Counted from the first letter of the stretch, positions 37,862 through 48,706 are shown. The stretch is 64,000 nt of DNA from Vibrio fluvialis (GCF_900460245.1 NZ_UHIP01000001.1:2666001-2730000), one strand, 5' to 3'. Translations and numbers: made by a program. Notes: a model not told the origin generated them from the letters alone.

Positions 37862-37877
37862 TGCACGTTTCGCGCCA
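37862..37877 (-). promoter_or_regulatory. Sigma-54 promoter of pspG
   Basis: The minus strand reads TGGCGCGAAACGTGCA against the consensus TGGCACG-N4-TTGCW: 10 of 12 fixed positions match, and the GG and GC elements are exactly spaced. Transcription would start near 37851, just before the ribosome site. Confidence 0.82.
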
Positions 37878-37917
37878 AGCAAAACAAGCACGGTAATTGA
37901 CTGTTCTAAAAAGGAAA

Positions 37918-37957
37918 AAATAAAAAGGCCGTGAAAACACTACTTCCACGGCCTCTA
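37918..37957 (-). terminator. Terminator of dusA
   Basis: On the minus strand AGGCCGTG pairs with CACGGCCT and is followed by a T-rich run. It separates dusA from the pspG promoter. Confidence 0.85.
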
Positions 37958-37991
37958 TTAATTGGTTAAAGTCACCATAAATTGGCGAAAT

Positions 37992-38975
37992 TTACACATC
38001 CAACTCCTGATAAGGAATTTTGGCCAGCGCCTGCTCGACCACTTCAATACCAGCGCCCGCTTTGTGTGCGTTTTCACTGATATGGCGACGCCACTGACGC
38101 GCGCCCGGCATATTCTGGAACAAGCCCAGCATATGACGAGTAATGTGGCCCAGATAGCTCCCCTGTGCCAGTTGCTGCTCAATGTACGGATACATTTCTT
38201 GCACCACCTGCGAACGCTTCTTCACCGGCGTATCCAGACCAAAGATTTGCTGATCCACTTCTGCCAGCAAGTATGGGCTTTGGTACGCTTCACGGCCGAT
38301 CATGACGCCATCCAAATGTTGGAGATGTTCTTTGGCTTCAGCCAACGTCTTCACCCCACCATTAACAGCGATGGTCAGATGTGGAAAATCCTGCTTAAGC
38401 TGATACGCGCGAGGGTAATCCAGCGGCGGGATCTCGCGGTTCTCTTTCGGGCTCAAACCGCTCAACCACGCTTTGCGTGCATGAATGGTGAACTGCTCGC
38501 AGCCACCTTTTTCAGACACCAACGTAACGAAGTTAGTCAGAAACTCATACGAGTCCTGATCGTCGATACCGATACGGGTTTTCACCGTTACCGGAATATC
38601 CACCACCTCTTTCATCGCCGCGACACACTGCGCAACCAAATCAGGTTCCGCCATCAAGCAAGCACCAAAGCGGCCGTTCTGTACGCGATCTGACGGACAG
38701 CCGACATTGAGGTTAATTTCATCGTAACCGCGTTCCTGCGCCAGTTTGGCACAACGCGCCAGATCCGCTGGGTTCGAACCACCAAGCTGCAACGCAACCG
38801 GGTGTTCCTCCTCATTGTACGCCAAGAAGTCACCCTTTCCATGGATGATCGCACCTGTGGTTACCATTTCGGTATAAAGCAAGGTTTGCGATGACAGCAA
38901 ACGATGGAAATAGCGGCAGTGGCGGTCAGTCCAATCCAACATTGGCGCCACAGAAAGCCGACATGAGTGAGTCAT
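37992..38975 (-). CDS. dusA: tRNA-dihydrouridine(20/20a) synthase DusA
   Basis: DusA is a flavoenzyme that reduces uridines 20 and 20a in the tRNA D-loop. The 327-residue product begins with the FMN-binding [19 protein letters not shown] and has [19 protein letters not shown] at about 91-109, which contains the catalytic cysteine (GAC). It also has the [17 protein letters not shown] segment that is specific to DusA rather than DusB or DusC. The length is normal. It is a single-gene transcript divergent from zur. Confidence 0.95.
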   Translation of the reverse strand: MTHSCRLSVAPMLDWTDRHCRYFHRLLSSQTLLYTEMVTTGAIIHGKGDFLAYNEEEHPVALQLGGSNPADLARCAKLAQERGYDEINLNVGCPSDRVQNGRFGACLMAEPDLVAQCVAAMKEVVDIPVTVKTRIGIDDQDSYEFLTNFVTLVSEKGGCEQFTIHARKAWLSGLSPKENREIPPLDYPRAYQLKQDFPHLTIAVNGGVKTLAEAKEHLQHLDGVMIGREAYQSPYLLAEVDQQIFGLDTPVKKRSQVVQEMYPYIEQQLAQGSYLGHITRHMLGLFQNMPGARQWRRHISENAHKAGAGIEVVEQALAKIPYQELDV

Positions 38976-39224
38976 TGGTTCAACATCCCCATTTCAATCA
39001 ACAAGCATTCGGCCACCGGGTGACCAAAAAGAAAGTTTGGCATTGTAATCGCTTCTGTTTATATCGCCAACAGTTCTTCGGTAGTATCGTTTTACGGCAA
39101 GATAAGGTAACTTAGCGCTTATCTATGGGAATATCGTTGTTAGTGTTTGAATCAAGCCAGATTTATTGATGAGCAAAACGATATTCATCCGGAAATAGTA
39201 TATGATTACTAAAGTCCGACGGTT

Positions 39225-39674
39225 ATGGTGATAGATTTGGACAATAAGCTTACCAAACAGATTGAAGAAATATGTGCGGCACGAGGTGTCAGGCTGACTT
39301 CTCAGCGAAAACGGGTATTTGAGCTCATCTGTGCCAGCAAAAAAGCCTCCAGTGCTTATGAATTGCTGGAAGATCTGAAGCAGAGTGAACCTCAGGCGAA
39401 ACCACCCACGGTATACCGGGCGCTGGATTTTCTGATGGAACAAGGCTTCATACACCGGGTGGAATCAACCAACAGCTTTATATCCTGCTGCTCCTGTAAT
39501 GCCCATAAGCACTTTTCTCAGCTATTGATTTGTGACCAGTGCGGCAACGTTATTGAATTGCAAGATGATAGTCTGATAGCCTTGCTGGCAAACAACGCGG
39601 AGAAACACGGCTTTAAAATCGTCAATCATGTGATTGAGTCTCATGGTGTATGCCAATCGTGTTCCTCGAAGTAA
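39225..39674 (+). CDS. zur: Zinc uptake regulator Zur (Fur family)
   Basis: The 149-residue Fur-family repressor has a winged-helix DNA-binding domain (about 15-85, with LTSQRKRVFELI and PPTVYRALDFLMEQGF). Its C-terminal zinc-binding dimerisation domain holds two structural cysteine pairs, CDQC (about 103-106) and CQSC (143-146), plus CCSC near 87-90. This cysteine content is typical of Zur, which represses zinc uptake genes when zinc is plentiful. An alternative GTG start is one codon inside. It is followed after 24 bases by a CheX-type gene, with which it may share a transcript. Confidence 0.92.
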   Translation: MVIDLDNKLTKQIEEICAARGVRLTSQRKRVFELICASKKASSAYELLEDLKQSEPQAKPPTVYRALDFLMEQGFIHRVESTNSFISCCSCNAHKHFSQLLICDQCGNVIELQDDSLIALLANNAEKHGFKIVNHVIESHGVCQSCSSK

Positions 39675-39698
39675 AGAATGAAACAATAGAAGAAGGTT

Positions 39699-40160
39699 AT
39701 GCGCGCTGAATTTGTAAACCCGTTTTTAGCGTCTCTGCTGAACGTGTTAAAAACGATGGCTTCTCTCGAACTGAAGCCTCAGAAACCTCGTCTGAAAAAA
39801 GACGAAATTGCCCGAGGTGATGTGTCCGGCCTGATTGGTATGGTTGGGCAGCAAACTCGCGGCTCCATGTCGATCACTTTCGATGAAAGTCTGGCTCTGG
39901 AAATTATGCAGAATATGCTGGGCGAGCGACCGAACGGGTTAAATGAAGAAGTGACGGACATGGTGGGTGAAATCACCAACATGGTCACTGGCGGCGCGAA
40001 ACGTATTCTGGCCGAAAGTGGGTTTGATTTTGATATGGCAACCCCGGTTGTTGTTTCCGGCAAGGGACACACCATTCGTCACAAATGTGAAGGTTCGATC
40101 ATCATCATGCCATTTGCCTCGCAGTGGGGAAATGCCTTCATCGAAATCTGTTTCGAATAA
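39699..40160 (+). CDS. CheX-type chemotaxis phosphatase-like protein
   Basis: The 153-residue protein resembles CheX/CheC-family CheY-P phosphatases. The central GEITNMVTGGAKRIL (about 90-104) contains the ExxN catalytic pair, here E and N three apart, and the surrounding alpha/beta pattern fits. Unlike CheC it has one such motif, as CheX does. It would dephosphorylate a receiver-domain protein in chemotaxis or another signalling route, but no che gene is nearby. It is downstream of zur and ends at a terminator shared with pgi. Confidence 0.82.
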   Translation: MRAEFVNPFLASLLNVLKTMASLELKPQKPRLKKDEIARGDVSGLIGMVGQQTRGSMSITFDESLALEIMQNMLGERPNGLNEEVTDMVGEITNMVTGGAKRILAESGFDFDMATPVVVSGKGHTIRHKCEGSIIIMPFASQWGNAFIEICFE

Positions 40161-40180
40161 CCTTTCTGATTCAATTCCAA

Positions 40181-40215
40181 TAAAAAGCGGATGCCAAGGC
40201 ATCCGCTTTTTTTAT
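40181..40215. terminator. Bidirectional terminator between the CheX-type gene and pgi
   Basis: The stem AAAAGCGGATGCC/GGCATCCGCTTTT has a three-base loop and T-runs on both strands. A further hairpin, TCCGGG/CCCGGA (about 40223-40239), lies between it and pgi. Confidence 0.92.
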
Positions 40216-40249
40216 CTGTGACTCCGGGCCTAGACCCGGAATCGCCTAA

Positions 40250-41938
<1,689 letters not shown>

Positions 41939-42187
41939 CTAATCTTAGTCACTGGCGCCAAGAATGCAGAATCCCCGATTAAGCAAAAAGAAAATGATAA
42001 AATTCTCTGCCTGAAGCAGATCAAAGTGTAATAAATTTTCAATGCACAATTATGACTCAGCTCATGTACCCCCACATTGAGTTAAGTCACGTAAACGCCG
42101 AGTGTTTACCCAATTGTGTTGCAATCACTTGGCGCCAACCATAGCGTTTATCTGCCCGTTTGCCAATCAGATTATGGAGAGATGAGA

Positions 42188-42607
42188 ATGTGGGCTCAAC
42201 AGCAAATTCACCTGCGTGCATATCCACGAGGCTTTCATTTGATTACTGATGAAATTGAACAACAATTACCTCAGTTGGCTGATATTTCTGTCGGTTTGCT
42301 ACATCTATTTATTCAACATACATCCGCCAGTCTGACCATCAACGAAAATGCGGATCCAACGGTTCGTTCGGACATGGAACAGCACTTTAATCACTTTGTT
42401 CCCGAACGCGCACCGTATTATGTCCACACCTACGAAGGTGATGATGACATGCCCGCTCACATCAAAGCGTCGTTGCTCGGCTCCAGCGTGACGATTCCCA
42501 TTTCGCAAGGTCGTTTAGCTTTGGGAACATGGCAAGGCATTTACTTAGGCGAGCACCGTGACCACGGTGGCAAACGCCGCCTGGTTGCGACGCTGCAAGG
42601 GGAATAA
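42188..42607 (+). CDS. YjbQ family protein (UPF0047)
   Basis: The 139-residue protein carries the UPF0047 signature [19 protein letters not shown] (about 47-65) and [18 protein letters not shown] near the C-terminus. In this family the conserved His, Asn and Asp/Glu residues bind a metal. The E. coli member YjbQ has been reported to have thiamine phosphate synthase-like activity, but the physiological role is unsettled. Three starts are possible: the ATG at 42188, spaced about 8 bases after GGAG, gives the usual family length, whereas 42182 is too close to that site and 42116 adds an unlikely extension. Confidence 0.88.
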   Translation: MWAQQQIHLRAYPRGFHLITDEIEQQLPQLADISVGLLHLFIQHTSASLTINENADPTVRSDMEQHFNHFVPERAPYYVHTYEGDDDMPAHIKASLLGSSVTIPISQGRLALGTWQGIYLGEHRDHGGKRRLVATLQGE

Positions 42608-42632
42608 AAAAGCAGGCCTATCGGCCTGCTCC
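42604..42632. terminator. Terminator shared by the yjbQ-family gene and alr, inside the alr 3' end
   Basis: The stem AGCAGGCC/GGCCTGCT has a four-base loop. On the minus strand the left arm is formed by the last codons of alr, including its TAG stop, and the T-run follows at once. On the plus strand it ends the yjbQ-family gene. Confidence 0.85.
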
Positions 42633-43703
42633 GTAATATGACATGTCAACGCGGGAGGTCAGTTTAGTCACTAACTCATAACCCAGTGTGCCAATGTGGC
42701 TGGCCACTTCTTCGACAGGCAGTTCACTGCCCCACAAAATGGCTTCATCACCGACTTTGTCCTTGGCGTCCGGTCCTAGATCGACCGTCAGCATATCCAT
42801 CGAAACGCGACCAGCCAAAGGCACAATACGACCATTGACCACCACGGGTGTACCATTCGGTGCCGTGCGTGGATAACCATCACCGTAACCAATCGCAATC
42901 ACACCGATTTTGGTGTCACGTGCGCTGGTCCAGATAGCGCCATAACCGACACTCTCCCCGGCTTTCACATCACGAACCGCAATGAGGTGTGATTTCAGAG
43001 TCATCACCGGTTGATAACCCAGCTGCTGAGCATTCTTGTCAGCAAAGGGCGACACGCCGTACATGATGATTCCAGGGCGAACCCATTCCATCTGGCTTCG
43101 CGGCCACGCCAGCAAGCCTGCCGATGCCGCCATTGAGCGCTCACCTTCACAGCCGTTAGTCAACGACAAAAATAGTTCAATTTGTTCGTTTGTCGTGGAT
43201 TTATCCAGCTCATCGGCACAACCAAAATGGCTCATATAGCGCAGTGGCTTCGCCACATTGTTGCAAGCATGCAACCGTTCCACAAACTGCGCGTACTGCT
43301 CCGGACGTACACCCAAACGGTGCATGCCACTGTCGATTTTCAGCCACACCACCACCGGCGTTTCCAATTCGGCGCTTTCCAGTGCCTGCAACTGTTCTTC
43401 GCAGTGCAGCACGGTTTGAATATTGTTGGTCACCAAAACTGGTAAATCACCCGCTGAATAGAACCCTTCAAGCAGCAGAATCGGTTTAACCACACCGCTG
43501 GCACGTAATTGCAGCGCTTCTTCGATACGAGCCACGCCAAAGGCATCTGCACCTAAAGCATGTTTAGCAACATGACGCAGACCATGCCCGTACCCGTTTG
43601 CTTTCACCACGGCCATCAATTTACTGTTGGGCGCTTGCTGCTTAATCTGTTGCAGGTTGTGCTGTAGAGCGTCCAGGTTAATACAGGCCGTCGCGGCTTT
43701 CAT
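42618..43703 (-). CDS. alr: Alanine racemase Alr
   Basis: Alr makes D-alanine for peptidoglycan. The 361-residue product starts MKAATACINLDALQHNLQQI. The PLP lysine is in VVKANGYGHGL (about residue 34), the catalytic tyrosine is in ESVGYGAIW (about 254), and IGYGDGYPR follows. The frame stays open into dnaB; ATGs at 43712 and 43724 are alternatives. The one at 43703 gives the normal family start and length. It lies 13 bases after dnaB and is very likely transcribed with it, an arrangement shared with E. coli. The substrate-side residues are normal, so the usual biosynthetic role is expected. Confidence 0.95.
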   Translation of the reverse strand: MKAATACINLDALQHNLQQIKQQAPNSKLMAVVKANGYGHGLRHVAKHALGADAFGVARIEEALQLRASGVVKPILLLEGFYSAGDLPVLVTNNIQTVLHCEEQLQALESAELETPVVVWLKIDSGMHRLGVRPEQYAQFVERLHACNNVAKPLRYMSHFGCADELDKSTTNEQIELFLSLTNGCEGERSMAASAGLLAWPRSQMEWVRPGIIMYGVSPFADKNAQQLGYQPVMTLKSHLIAVRDVKAGESVGYGAIWTSARDTKIGVIAIGYGDGYPRTAPNGTPVVVNGRIVPLAGRVSMDMLTVDLGPDAKDKVGDEAILWGSELPVEEVASHIGTLGYELVTKLTSRVDMSYYGAGR

Positions 43704-43716
43704 GTAACTCATCGTT

Positions 43717-45126
43717 TTACTCATCGTCGTCAAATGCCGGTCCTGCATAATTATCAAAGCGGGAGAACTGGCCCTGGAAGGTCAGACGTACAGAACCGAT
43801 AGGGCCGTTACGCTGTTTACCGATGATGATCTCGGCGGTGCCTTTGAGCGCACTGTCAGGATGGTAAACCTCGTCACGGTAGATAAACATAATCAAGTCC
43901 GCGTCCTGCTCGATAGAGCCGGATTCACGCAAGTCCGAGTTAACCGGGCGTTTGTCAGCTCGTTGTTCCAGCGAGCGGTTGAGCTGCGACAGCGCCACCA
44001 CTGGCACATTCAGCTCTTTCGCCAGCGCTTTCAGCGAGCGGGAGATCTCAGCGATTTCCAGCGTTCGGTTATCCGACAACGCAGGTACACGCATCAGCTG
44101 CAGGTAGTCGACCATGATGAGCGACAAACCGCCATGTTCACGGGCAATACGGCGCGCGCGTGAGCGCACGTCGGTCGGCGTCAGACCGGAGCTGTCATCG
44201 ATGTACATGTTCTTCTTCTCCATGAGAATACCCATGGTCGAAGAGATTCGCGCCCAGTCCTCATCATCGAGCTGACCGGTACGGATTTTGGTTTGATCGA
44301 CGCGAGACAGGGAAGCCAGCATACGCATCATGATCTGTTCGGCGGGCATCTCCAGCGAGAAGATCAGCACCGGCTTTTCCTGCTCCATCGCCGCGTTTTC
44401 ACACAAGTTCATCGCAAACGTGGTTTTACCCATCGATGGACGTGCCGCGACGATGATCAAATCAGACCCCTGCAAACCTGCCGTTTTCTTGTTGAGGTCG
44501 GTAAAGCCGGTATTCACCCCGGTCACACCATCCTGCGGCGTTTTATAAAGCAGCTCGATACGCTCAAGCGTTTTTTCCAGAATGTTGTCGACGTTCTGTG
44601 GGCCTTCATTTTCGGTGGTGCGCGCTTCTGCAATCGCAAATACTTTACTTTCCGCCAGATCGAGCAGGTCTTCAGAACTGCGGCCTTGCGGATCGTAACC
44701 CGCATCGGCAATTTCATTCGCCACACCAATCAGATTGCGCACCAGCGCACGTTCAGCCACGATCTCCGCATAGGCGTTAATGTTGGCCGCACTCGGGGTA
44801 TTTTTAGCCAGATCCGCCAAATAGGCAAAACCGCCCACGTCTTCCAGCTGTTCACGTTGCTCAAGAAATTCCGACAGCGTGATCAAATCGAGTGGCTTAC
44901 CCGCATCCAGAATCGACTTCACACCATCAAAAATCAGGCGGTGCGGACGGCTGTAAAAGTCCGATGTCAATACACGTTCAGAGACCGTGTCCCAGCGTTC
45001 GTTATCCAGCAGCAAGCCGCCGATCACGGACTGCTCAGCTTCTAAGGAATGGGGAGGAACTTTAATCGCATCGACCTGCGCATCGGAAGGTTTACGGTTT
45101 CGGTTATCTGTTCGGGGATCAGCCAT
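43717..45126 (-). CDS. dnaB: Replicative DNA helicase DnaB
   Basis: DnaB is the hexameric helicase that unwinds DNA at the replication fork and binds primase. The 469-residue product has an N-terminal collar domain (about 20-130), a linker, and the RecA-like motor with Walker A AARPSMGKTTFA (about 226-237), MVDYLQLM (Walker B) and the arginine-finger region. The length is normal and no intein is present at the P-loop. It is followed by alr and is divergent from the DUF481 gene. Confidence 0.98.
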   Translation of the reverse strand: MADPRTDNRNRKPSDAQVDAIKVPPHSLEAEQSVIGGLLLDNERWDTVSERVLTSDFYSRPHRLIFDGVKSILDAGKPLDLITLSEFLEQREQLEDVGGFAYLADLAKNTPSAANINAYAEIVAERALVRNLIGVANEIADAGYDPQGRSSEDLLDLAESKVFAIAEARTTENEGPQNVDNILEKTLERIELLYKTPQDGVTGVNTGFTDLNKKTAGLQGSDLIIVAARPSMGKTTFAMNLCENAAMEQEKPVLIFSLEMPAEQIMMRMLASLSRVDQTKIRTGQLDDEDWARISSTMGILMEKKNMYIDDSSGLTPTDVRSRARRIAREHGGLSLIMVDYLQLMRVPALSDNRTLEIAEISRSLKALAKELNVPVVALSQLNRSLEQRADKRPVNSDLRESGSIEQDADLIMFIYRDEVYHPDSALKGTAEIIIGKQRNGPIGSVRLTFQGQFSRFDNYAGPAFDDDE

Positions 45127-45298
45127 GACTTCACTCGGTAACTCTTTTATGACCGTCCATTATAGCGAGAATCCGTAATTTGTAATTAACGATGCGAAAG
45201 TTTGTGTGTAACAACAGCAGAATTAACCGTCACATGACCCAATTAGCCAAACAGATGCTTATCATGCAACGATTCAACCCGTTTATCAGAGGTAACGC

Positions 45299-46066
45299 GT
45301 GTCCAAAGTCTGGCTTCTTAGTCTTAGCCTGTTGACGAGCTACAGCGTCTATGCGAACGAGGATCCCAAGAACGATAAGGACATCGAGAAACCTTCTTCT
45401 CATTGGAGTAGTCAGGTCGAATTCGGCTACCAGTCGCATACCGGCAATACCAGTTCGGAGTCTCTGAATACCCGCCTGAAAGGTGAATACATTCAAGGTC
45501 GTCACCGGACCAACGGCGAATGGCGTTTTTACAAGTTGGATAAAAACGGTAAAGAGAATAAGCGCCAATCGAACTACTCATTGCAAACCGACTACAAGCT
45601 TGGCCCCAAAACCTACTTGTACGGCAGCTTTAAAGGCATTGATTCACGCTACAGTGCTTATTTTAAAGATTACACCTTATCTGGCGGTCTGGGTTATCAG
45701 GTGACGCATACGGAAAGTTTGTTGGTCGAACTGGAACTGGGTCCCGGCTATCGATATCAGGAACCGAATCTGGATGAGATTGACAAGACCGACGTCGTCT
45801 TTCCTGACATCGTGCAGGAACCGATTTTCCGCAGCAATTTGAAGACCGAATGGCAGATACTAAAATCGCTTAAGTTTGCCGCCGACCTGACGTTAGTCAA
45901 TGGTGAAAGCAATACCCGTTTGGATTCAGAACTGAGTGTAATCAACAACATCACCGACGATATCGCGCTCAAAATCAACCAGTCTCGCCAGTACCATACC
46001 CGTGTACCAGACGGCATGAGCAAAGCCGACAGCGTACTGTCTGTAAACCTGATCTTTCTGTTCTGA
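45299..46066 (+). CDS. DUF481 outer membrane protein
   Basis: The 255-residue protein has a signal peptide (about 1-19, ending YSVYA-N) and then a beta-strand-rich body ending SVLSVNLIFLF, with the terminal phenylalanine of outer-membrane barrels. The body (EFGYQSHTGNTSSESLNTRL and repeated amphipathic strands) fits the DUF481 family, putative salt-induced outer membrane proteins. Translation starts at GTG 45299, with a GAGGTAAC ribosome site. The role is unknown, and it is a single gene between dnaB and the ribosomal rplI operon. Confidence 0.85.
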   Translation: MSKVWLLSLSLLTSYSVYANEDPKNDKDIEKPSSHWSSQVEFGYQSHTGNTSSESLNTRLKGEYIQGRHRTNGEWRFYKLDKNGKENKRQSNYSLQTDYKLGPKTYLYGSFKGIDSRYSAYFKDYTLSGGLGYQVTHTESLLVELELGPGYRYQEPNLDEIDKTDVVFPDIVQEPIFRSNLKTEWQILKSLKFAADLTLVNGESNTRLDSELSVINNITDDIALKINQSRQYHTRVPDGMSKADSVLSVNLIFLF

Positions 46067-46090
46067 CAAGCGATTACTTTTCTTCAGACA

Positions 46091-46122
46091 TAAAAAAACA
46101 CCAGCCGAGGCTGGTGTTTTTG
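46091..46122. terminator. Bidirectional terminator between the DUF481 gene and rplI
   Basis: The stem AAAAACACCAGCC/GGCTGGTGTTTTT is nearly loop-free and has A and T runs on both sides. It serves both convergent genes. Confidence 0.92.
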
Positions 46123-46141
46123 ATTCGTCTGTATACTGAAA

Positions 46142-46591
46142 TTACTCAGCAACAACCTGTACTTTCGCAGTTGCGAAAACTTCAGAGTGAAGTTGAACGC
46201 TAACCTCGAATTCACCAGTGTTGCGCAGAGCGCCTTCAGGTAGGCGAACTTCGCTCTTAGAAACTGCAACACCAGCCGCTGTGATAGCGTCAGCGATGTC
46301 ACGAGTACCGATAGAACCGAACAGTTTACCTTCGTCACCAGCTTTAGAAGCAATAACAACTGCTTCAAGAGCGTTAACTTGGTCAGCGCGAGCTTGTGCA
46401 GCAGTCAGTTGCTCAGCAACTTTCGCTTCTAGCTCAGCACGACGGCCTTCAAACATTTCAACGTTAGCTTTAGTTGCCATTACTGCCTTACCTTGTGGGA
46501 TAAGGAAGTTACGAGCGTAACCAGATTTAACGTTAACTGTATCGCCAAGACCACCTAGGTTACCGATTTTATCAAGTAGAATAACTTGCAT
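46142..46591 (-). CDS. rplI: 50S ribosomal protein L9 (RplI)
   Basis: The 149-residue product begins [36 protein letters not shown], the N-terminal L9 rRNA-binding domain. A long connecting helix (about 41-75) and the C-terminal domain follow. The length matches E. coli L9. It is the last gene of rpsF-priB-rpsR-rplI, 33 bases after rpsR. Codon use is typical of highly expressed genes. Confidence 0.98.
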   Translation of the reverse strand: MQVILLDKIGNLGGLGDTVNVKSGYARNFLIPQGKAVMATKANVEMFEGRRAELEAKVAEQLTAAQARADQVNALEAVVIASKAGDEGKLFGSIGTRDIADAITAAGVAVSKSEVRLPEGALRNTGEFEVSVQLHSEVFATAKVQVVAE

Positions 46592-46624
46592 TGCTTAATC
46601 CTCTTTCTTAATAAACGGTGCCAA

Positions 46625-46855
<231 letters not shown>

Positions 46856-46867
46856 CTATCTCCTGAT

Positions 46868-47173
46868 CTAAATTTGGATAATGTTGTCGGCATGTAGCAC
46901 CAATTTCCCCACGCCATTTCGGCCGGTTTGGTAAGCCAAGAAACCACTTACCTGAATGATGCTGCCTTGTACTAAATTTTGAGTTAACGCTTTTGACCTT
47001 TGCCCACTGACAACCACCGGGATTCGGCAATACACCTGTCGCGGTAGGTCAGCTTCGATCACCGTAGAGCGATGCTCTAGCCAGAAACGGCAGTGTTCGA
47101 TGCCCGAAGGGCTTTGGCTTCGAATCGGAGGTTTAGCGATGGAACCACTTAACTCCATTCGATTGGTCATCAA
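46868..47173 (-). CDS. priB: Primosomal replication protein N (PriB)
   Basis: PriB is a small OB-fold single-stranded DNA-binding protein that helps PriA and DnaT reload DnaB at stalled forks. The frame encodes 101 residues from ATG 47173, or 100 from the adjacent ATG at 47170. It shows the family pattern NRMELSGSIAKPPIRSQSPSG, HCRFWLEHRS and a C-terminal VLHADNIIQI. It lies five bases after rpsF in the conserved rpsF-priB-rpsR-rplI operon, which couples restart and ribosomal genes. Confidence 0.95.
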   Translation of the reverse strand: MMTNRMELSGSIAKPPIRSQSPSGIEHCRFWLEHRSTVIEADLPRQVYCRIPVVVSGQRSKALTQNLVQGSIIQVSGFLAYQTGRNGVGKLVLHADNIIQI

Positions 47174-47178
47174 TGAAA

Positions 47179-47547
47179 TTACTCAGCGTCTGCTTCAAAT
47201 TTCGCTTCGTCACGCTTAGAACGCTCTTCTTTAGCTTTCAGCATGATTGAAGGTTCAGTGATAGCAGCTTTAGTACGCATAATCATGTTACGCAGAACCG
47301 CATCGTTGAAACGGAAAGCAGTTTCCAGTTCATCGATAACAGCTTGGTCAGCTTCAACGTTCATCAGAACGTAGTGAGCTTTGTGAAGCTTGTTGATTGG
47401 GTAAGCCAGTTGACGGCGGCCCCAGTCTTCTAGACGGTGTACTTTACCGCCAGCTTCAGTGATTGAACCAGTGTAACGTTCGATCATGCCAGCAACTTGC
47501 TCGCTTTGATCTGGGTGCACCATGAATACGATTTCGTAATGACGCAT
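47179..47547 (-). CDS. rpsF: 30S ribosomal protein S6 (RpsF)
   Basis: The 122-residue product [18 protein letters not shown]...[18 protein letters not shown] matches S6, with an acidic C-terminal tail ([13 protein letters not shown]) that resembles the segment modified by RimK in E. coli. It is the first gene of its operon. The leader carries a promoter and a hairpin like the S6:S18 autoregulatory site. Confidence 0.98.
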   Translation of the reverse strand: MRHYEIVFMVHPDQSEQVAGMIERYTGSITEAGGKVHRLEDWGRRQLAYPINKLHKAHYVLMNVEADQAVIDELETAFRFNDAVLRNMIMRTKAAITEPSIMLKAKEERSKRDEAKFEADAE

Positions 47548-47571
47548 TATTTGCTCCTTACGGATTATTCA

Positions 47572-47605
47572 GCTTCCAGAGTTGGCCCGGTCATCCAGAG
47601 GAAGC
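47572..47605 (-). promoter_or_regulatory. Probable S6:S18 leader (autoregulatory hairpin) of rpsF
   Basis: On the minus strand GCTTCC pairs with GGAAGC around a loop containing GACCGGGCC, which includes the CCG trinucleotide used by known S6:S18 leader RNAs. It lies just before the rpsF ribosome site, so binding of surplus S6 and S18 could repress translation. Confidence 0.55.
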
Positions 47606-47645
47606 AAGGAACTAATGATAATTGACCGAGAATTAAGGAGCGGGA

Positions 47646-47674
47646 ATAGTACAGAAAGACAGCAGCTTTAGCAA
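47646..47674 (-). promoter_or_regulatory. Promoter of the rpsF operon
   Basis: The minus strand has TTGCTA, a 17-bp spacer and TACTAT, about 100 bp before rpsF and upstream of its leader hairpin. Confidence 0.6.
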
Positions 47675-47743
47675 GGGAAATATTAGCGCGGAAAAAGCAG
47701 GGAAAACAGCCAGAGCCGGGGGATGACGCTGGCTAGATTACAG

Positions 47744-48220
47744 TTAATCTTCGTCGACAATTTGCGCCTGAAGATAGTTTTCGATGCCCGTCATTTCTAT
47801 CAGGCCGAGTTGGGTTTCAAGCCAGTCAACGTGCTCTTCTTCGTCTTCAAGAATGTCTTGGAACAAGTCACGTGACACATAATCACGAATATCTTCCGCA
47901 TAAGCGATAGCATCGCGCAGATCCGGAATGGCAGCCAACTCCAGCTTGAGGTCACACTCCAGCATTTCCTTAGTGTCTTCCCCAATCATCAGTTTGCCAA
48001 GATCTTGCAGGTTAGGAATGCCTTCTAGAAACAGAATGCGTTCGATCAGATGATCTGCATGTTTCATTTCATCGATGGACTCGTGGTATTCCTTATCCGC
48101 GAGATGTTTCAAGCCCCAATCTTTATACATACGGGCATGAAGAAAATATTGGTTGATGGCAATCAGTTCATTGCCGAGAATTTTATTCAGGTGTTGGATG
48201 ATGATTGGATCACCTTTCAT
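47744..48220 (-). CDS. bfr: Bacterioferritin Bfr
   Basis: Bacterioferritin stores iron in a 24-subunit shell. The 158-residue product has the ferritin four-helix bundle, with [36 protein letters not shown] at the start. The ferroxidase residues are in place (E18, E51, H54, E94, E127, H130 by family numbering), and the heme-ligand methionine is in [14 protein letters not shown] at about 52. It lies 69 bases after bfd on the same strand, so bfd-bfr is a likely operon for storing and releasing iron. Confidence 0.96.
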   Translation of the reverse strand: MKGDPIIIQHLNKILGNELIAINQYFLHARMYKDWGLKHLADKEYHESIDEMKHADHLIERILFLEGIPNLQDLGKLMIGEDTKEMLECDLKLELAAIPDLRDAIAYAEDIRDYVSRDLFQDILEDEEEHVDWLETQLGLIEMTGIENYLQAQIVDED

Positions 48221-48289
48221 GACAAAGCCCTCCTCTTTGGCTCTTATAACTGTAGAACCAATTGAGAAGGTGTCAAAAAGGTCGTGCGC

Positions 48290-48478
48290 TTAGCTGGCCT
48301 GTTGATACTGAACGACTATCGTTTCGCTAAGGATCTCCTTCGCCTGCTTGACGCATTTACCACATTGCGAACCCAACGCAGTGCAACGTTTAATGCCGCG
48401 AATATCTGTGATCCCCTGCTCCAGAGCAAGTTTCTTGATCTTCTTATCCGATACACCGTGACACAAACAAACGTACAT
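48290..48478 (-). CDS. bfd: Bacterioferritin-associated ferredoxin Bfd
   Basis: The 62-residue 2Fe-2S protein has the BFD-like cysteine pattern CLC...C...CGKC: MYVCLCHGVSDKKI, then CTALGSQCGKC at about 32-42. It delivers electrons to bacterioferritin so that stored iron can be released. The ribosome site GAGG lies seven bases before the ATG. The gene heads the bfd-bfr pair, and Fur control is expected in relatives. Confidence 0.94.
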   Translation of the reverse strand: MYVCLCHGVSDKKIKKLALEQGITDIRGIKRCTALGSQCGKCVKQAKEILSETIVVQYQQAS

Positions 48479-48516
48479 ACTGCAACCTCAAAATCATTGT
48501 TGCCAGAACTATAAAA

Positions 48517-48529
48517 AAGAATCGTTCTT
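48517..48529. promoter_or_regulatory. Possible Fur-like inverted repeat upstream of bfd
   Basis: AAGAATCGTTCTT is an inverted repeat about 40 bp before bfd, set in A/T-rich sequence. It only partly resembles the Fur box (GATAAT repeats). The idea rests on the site plus the known iron control of bfd in other bacteria. Confidence 0.3.
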
Positions 48530-48706
48530 ATTACCAGTTGGTTTTATGCTTCATTAAGATCGTTTCGTTATATCGAACCACGGAATTCAGATGGCTGGAT
48601 CACTTAGCTTCAGTGCAAGAAATAGAGGTAAATCTAACCCTTTGTTTAATCTCTAAAGCCTTTGCATCTCACTTTCTTTGCCGCAAATTTTTTTATAACC
48701 GAAATG

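Noticed and set aside
39189..39220. A Zur operator before zur or dusA
   Set aside because: A weak dyad (AGTA...TACT) was seen in A/T-rich sequence, but it does not match a Zur consensus well enough to claim.
40223..40239. A second terminator for pgi
   Set aside because: The hairpin has no T-run of its own, and the stronger stem at 40181-40215 can serve both genes.
47708..47737. A terminator after bfr
   Set aside because: AGCCAG/CTGGCT can pair but the loop is long and the T-run is poor. Evidence is too weak.
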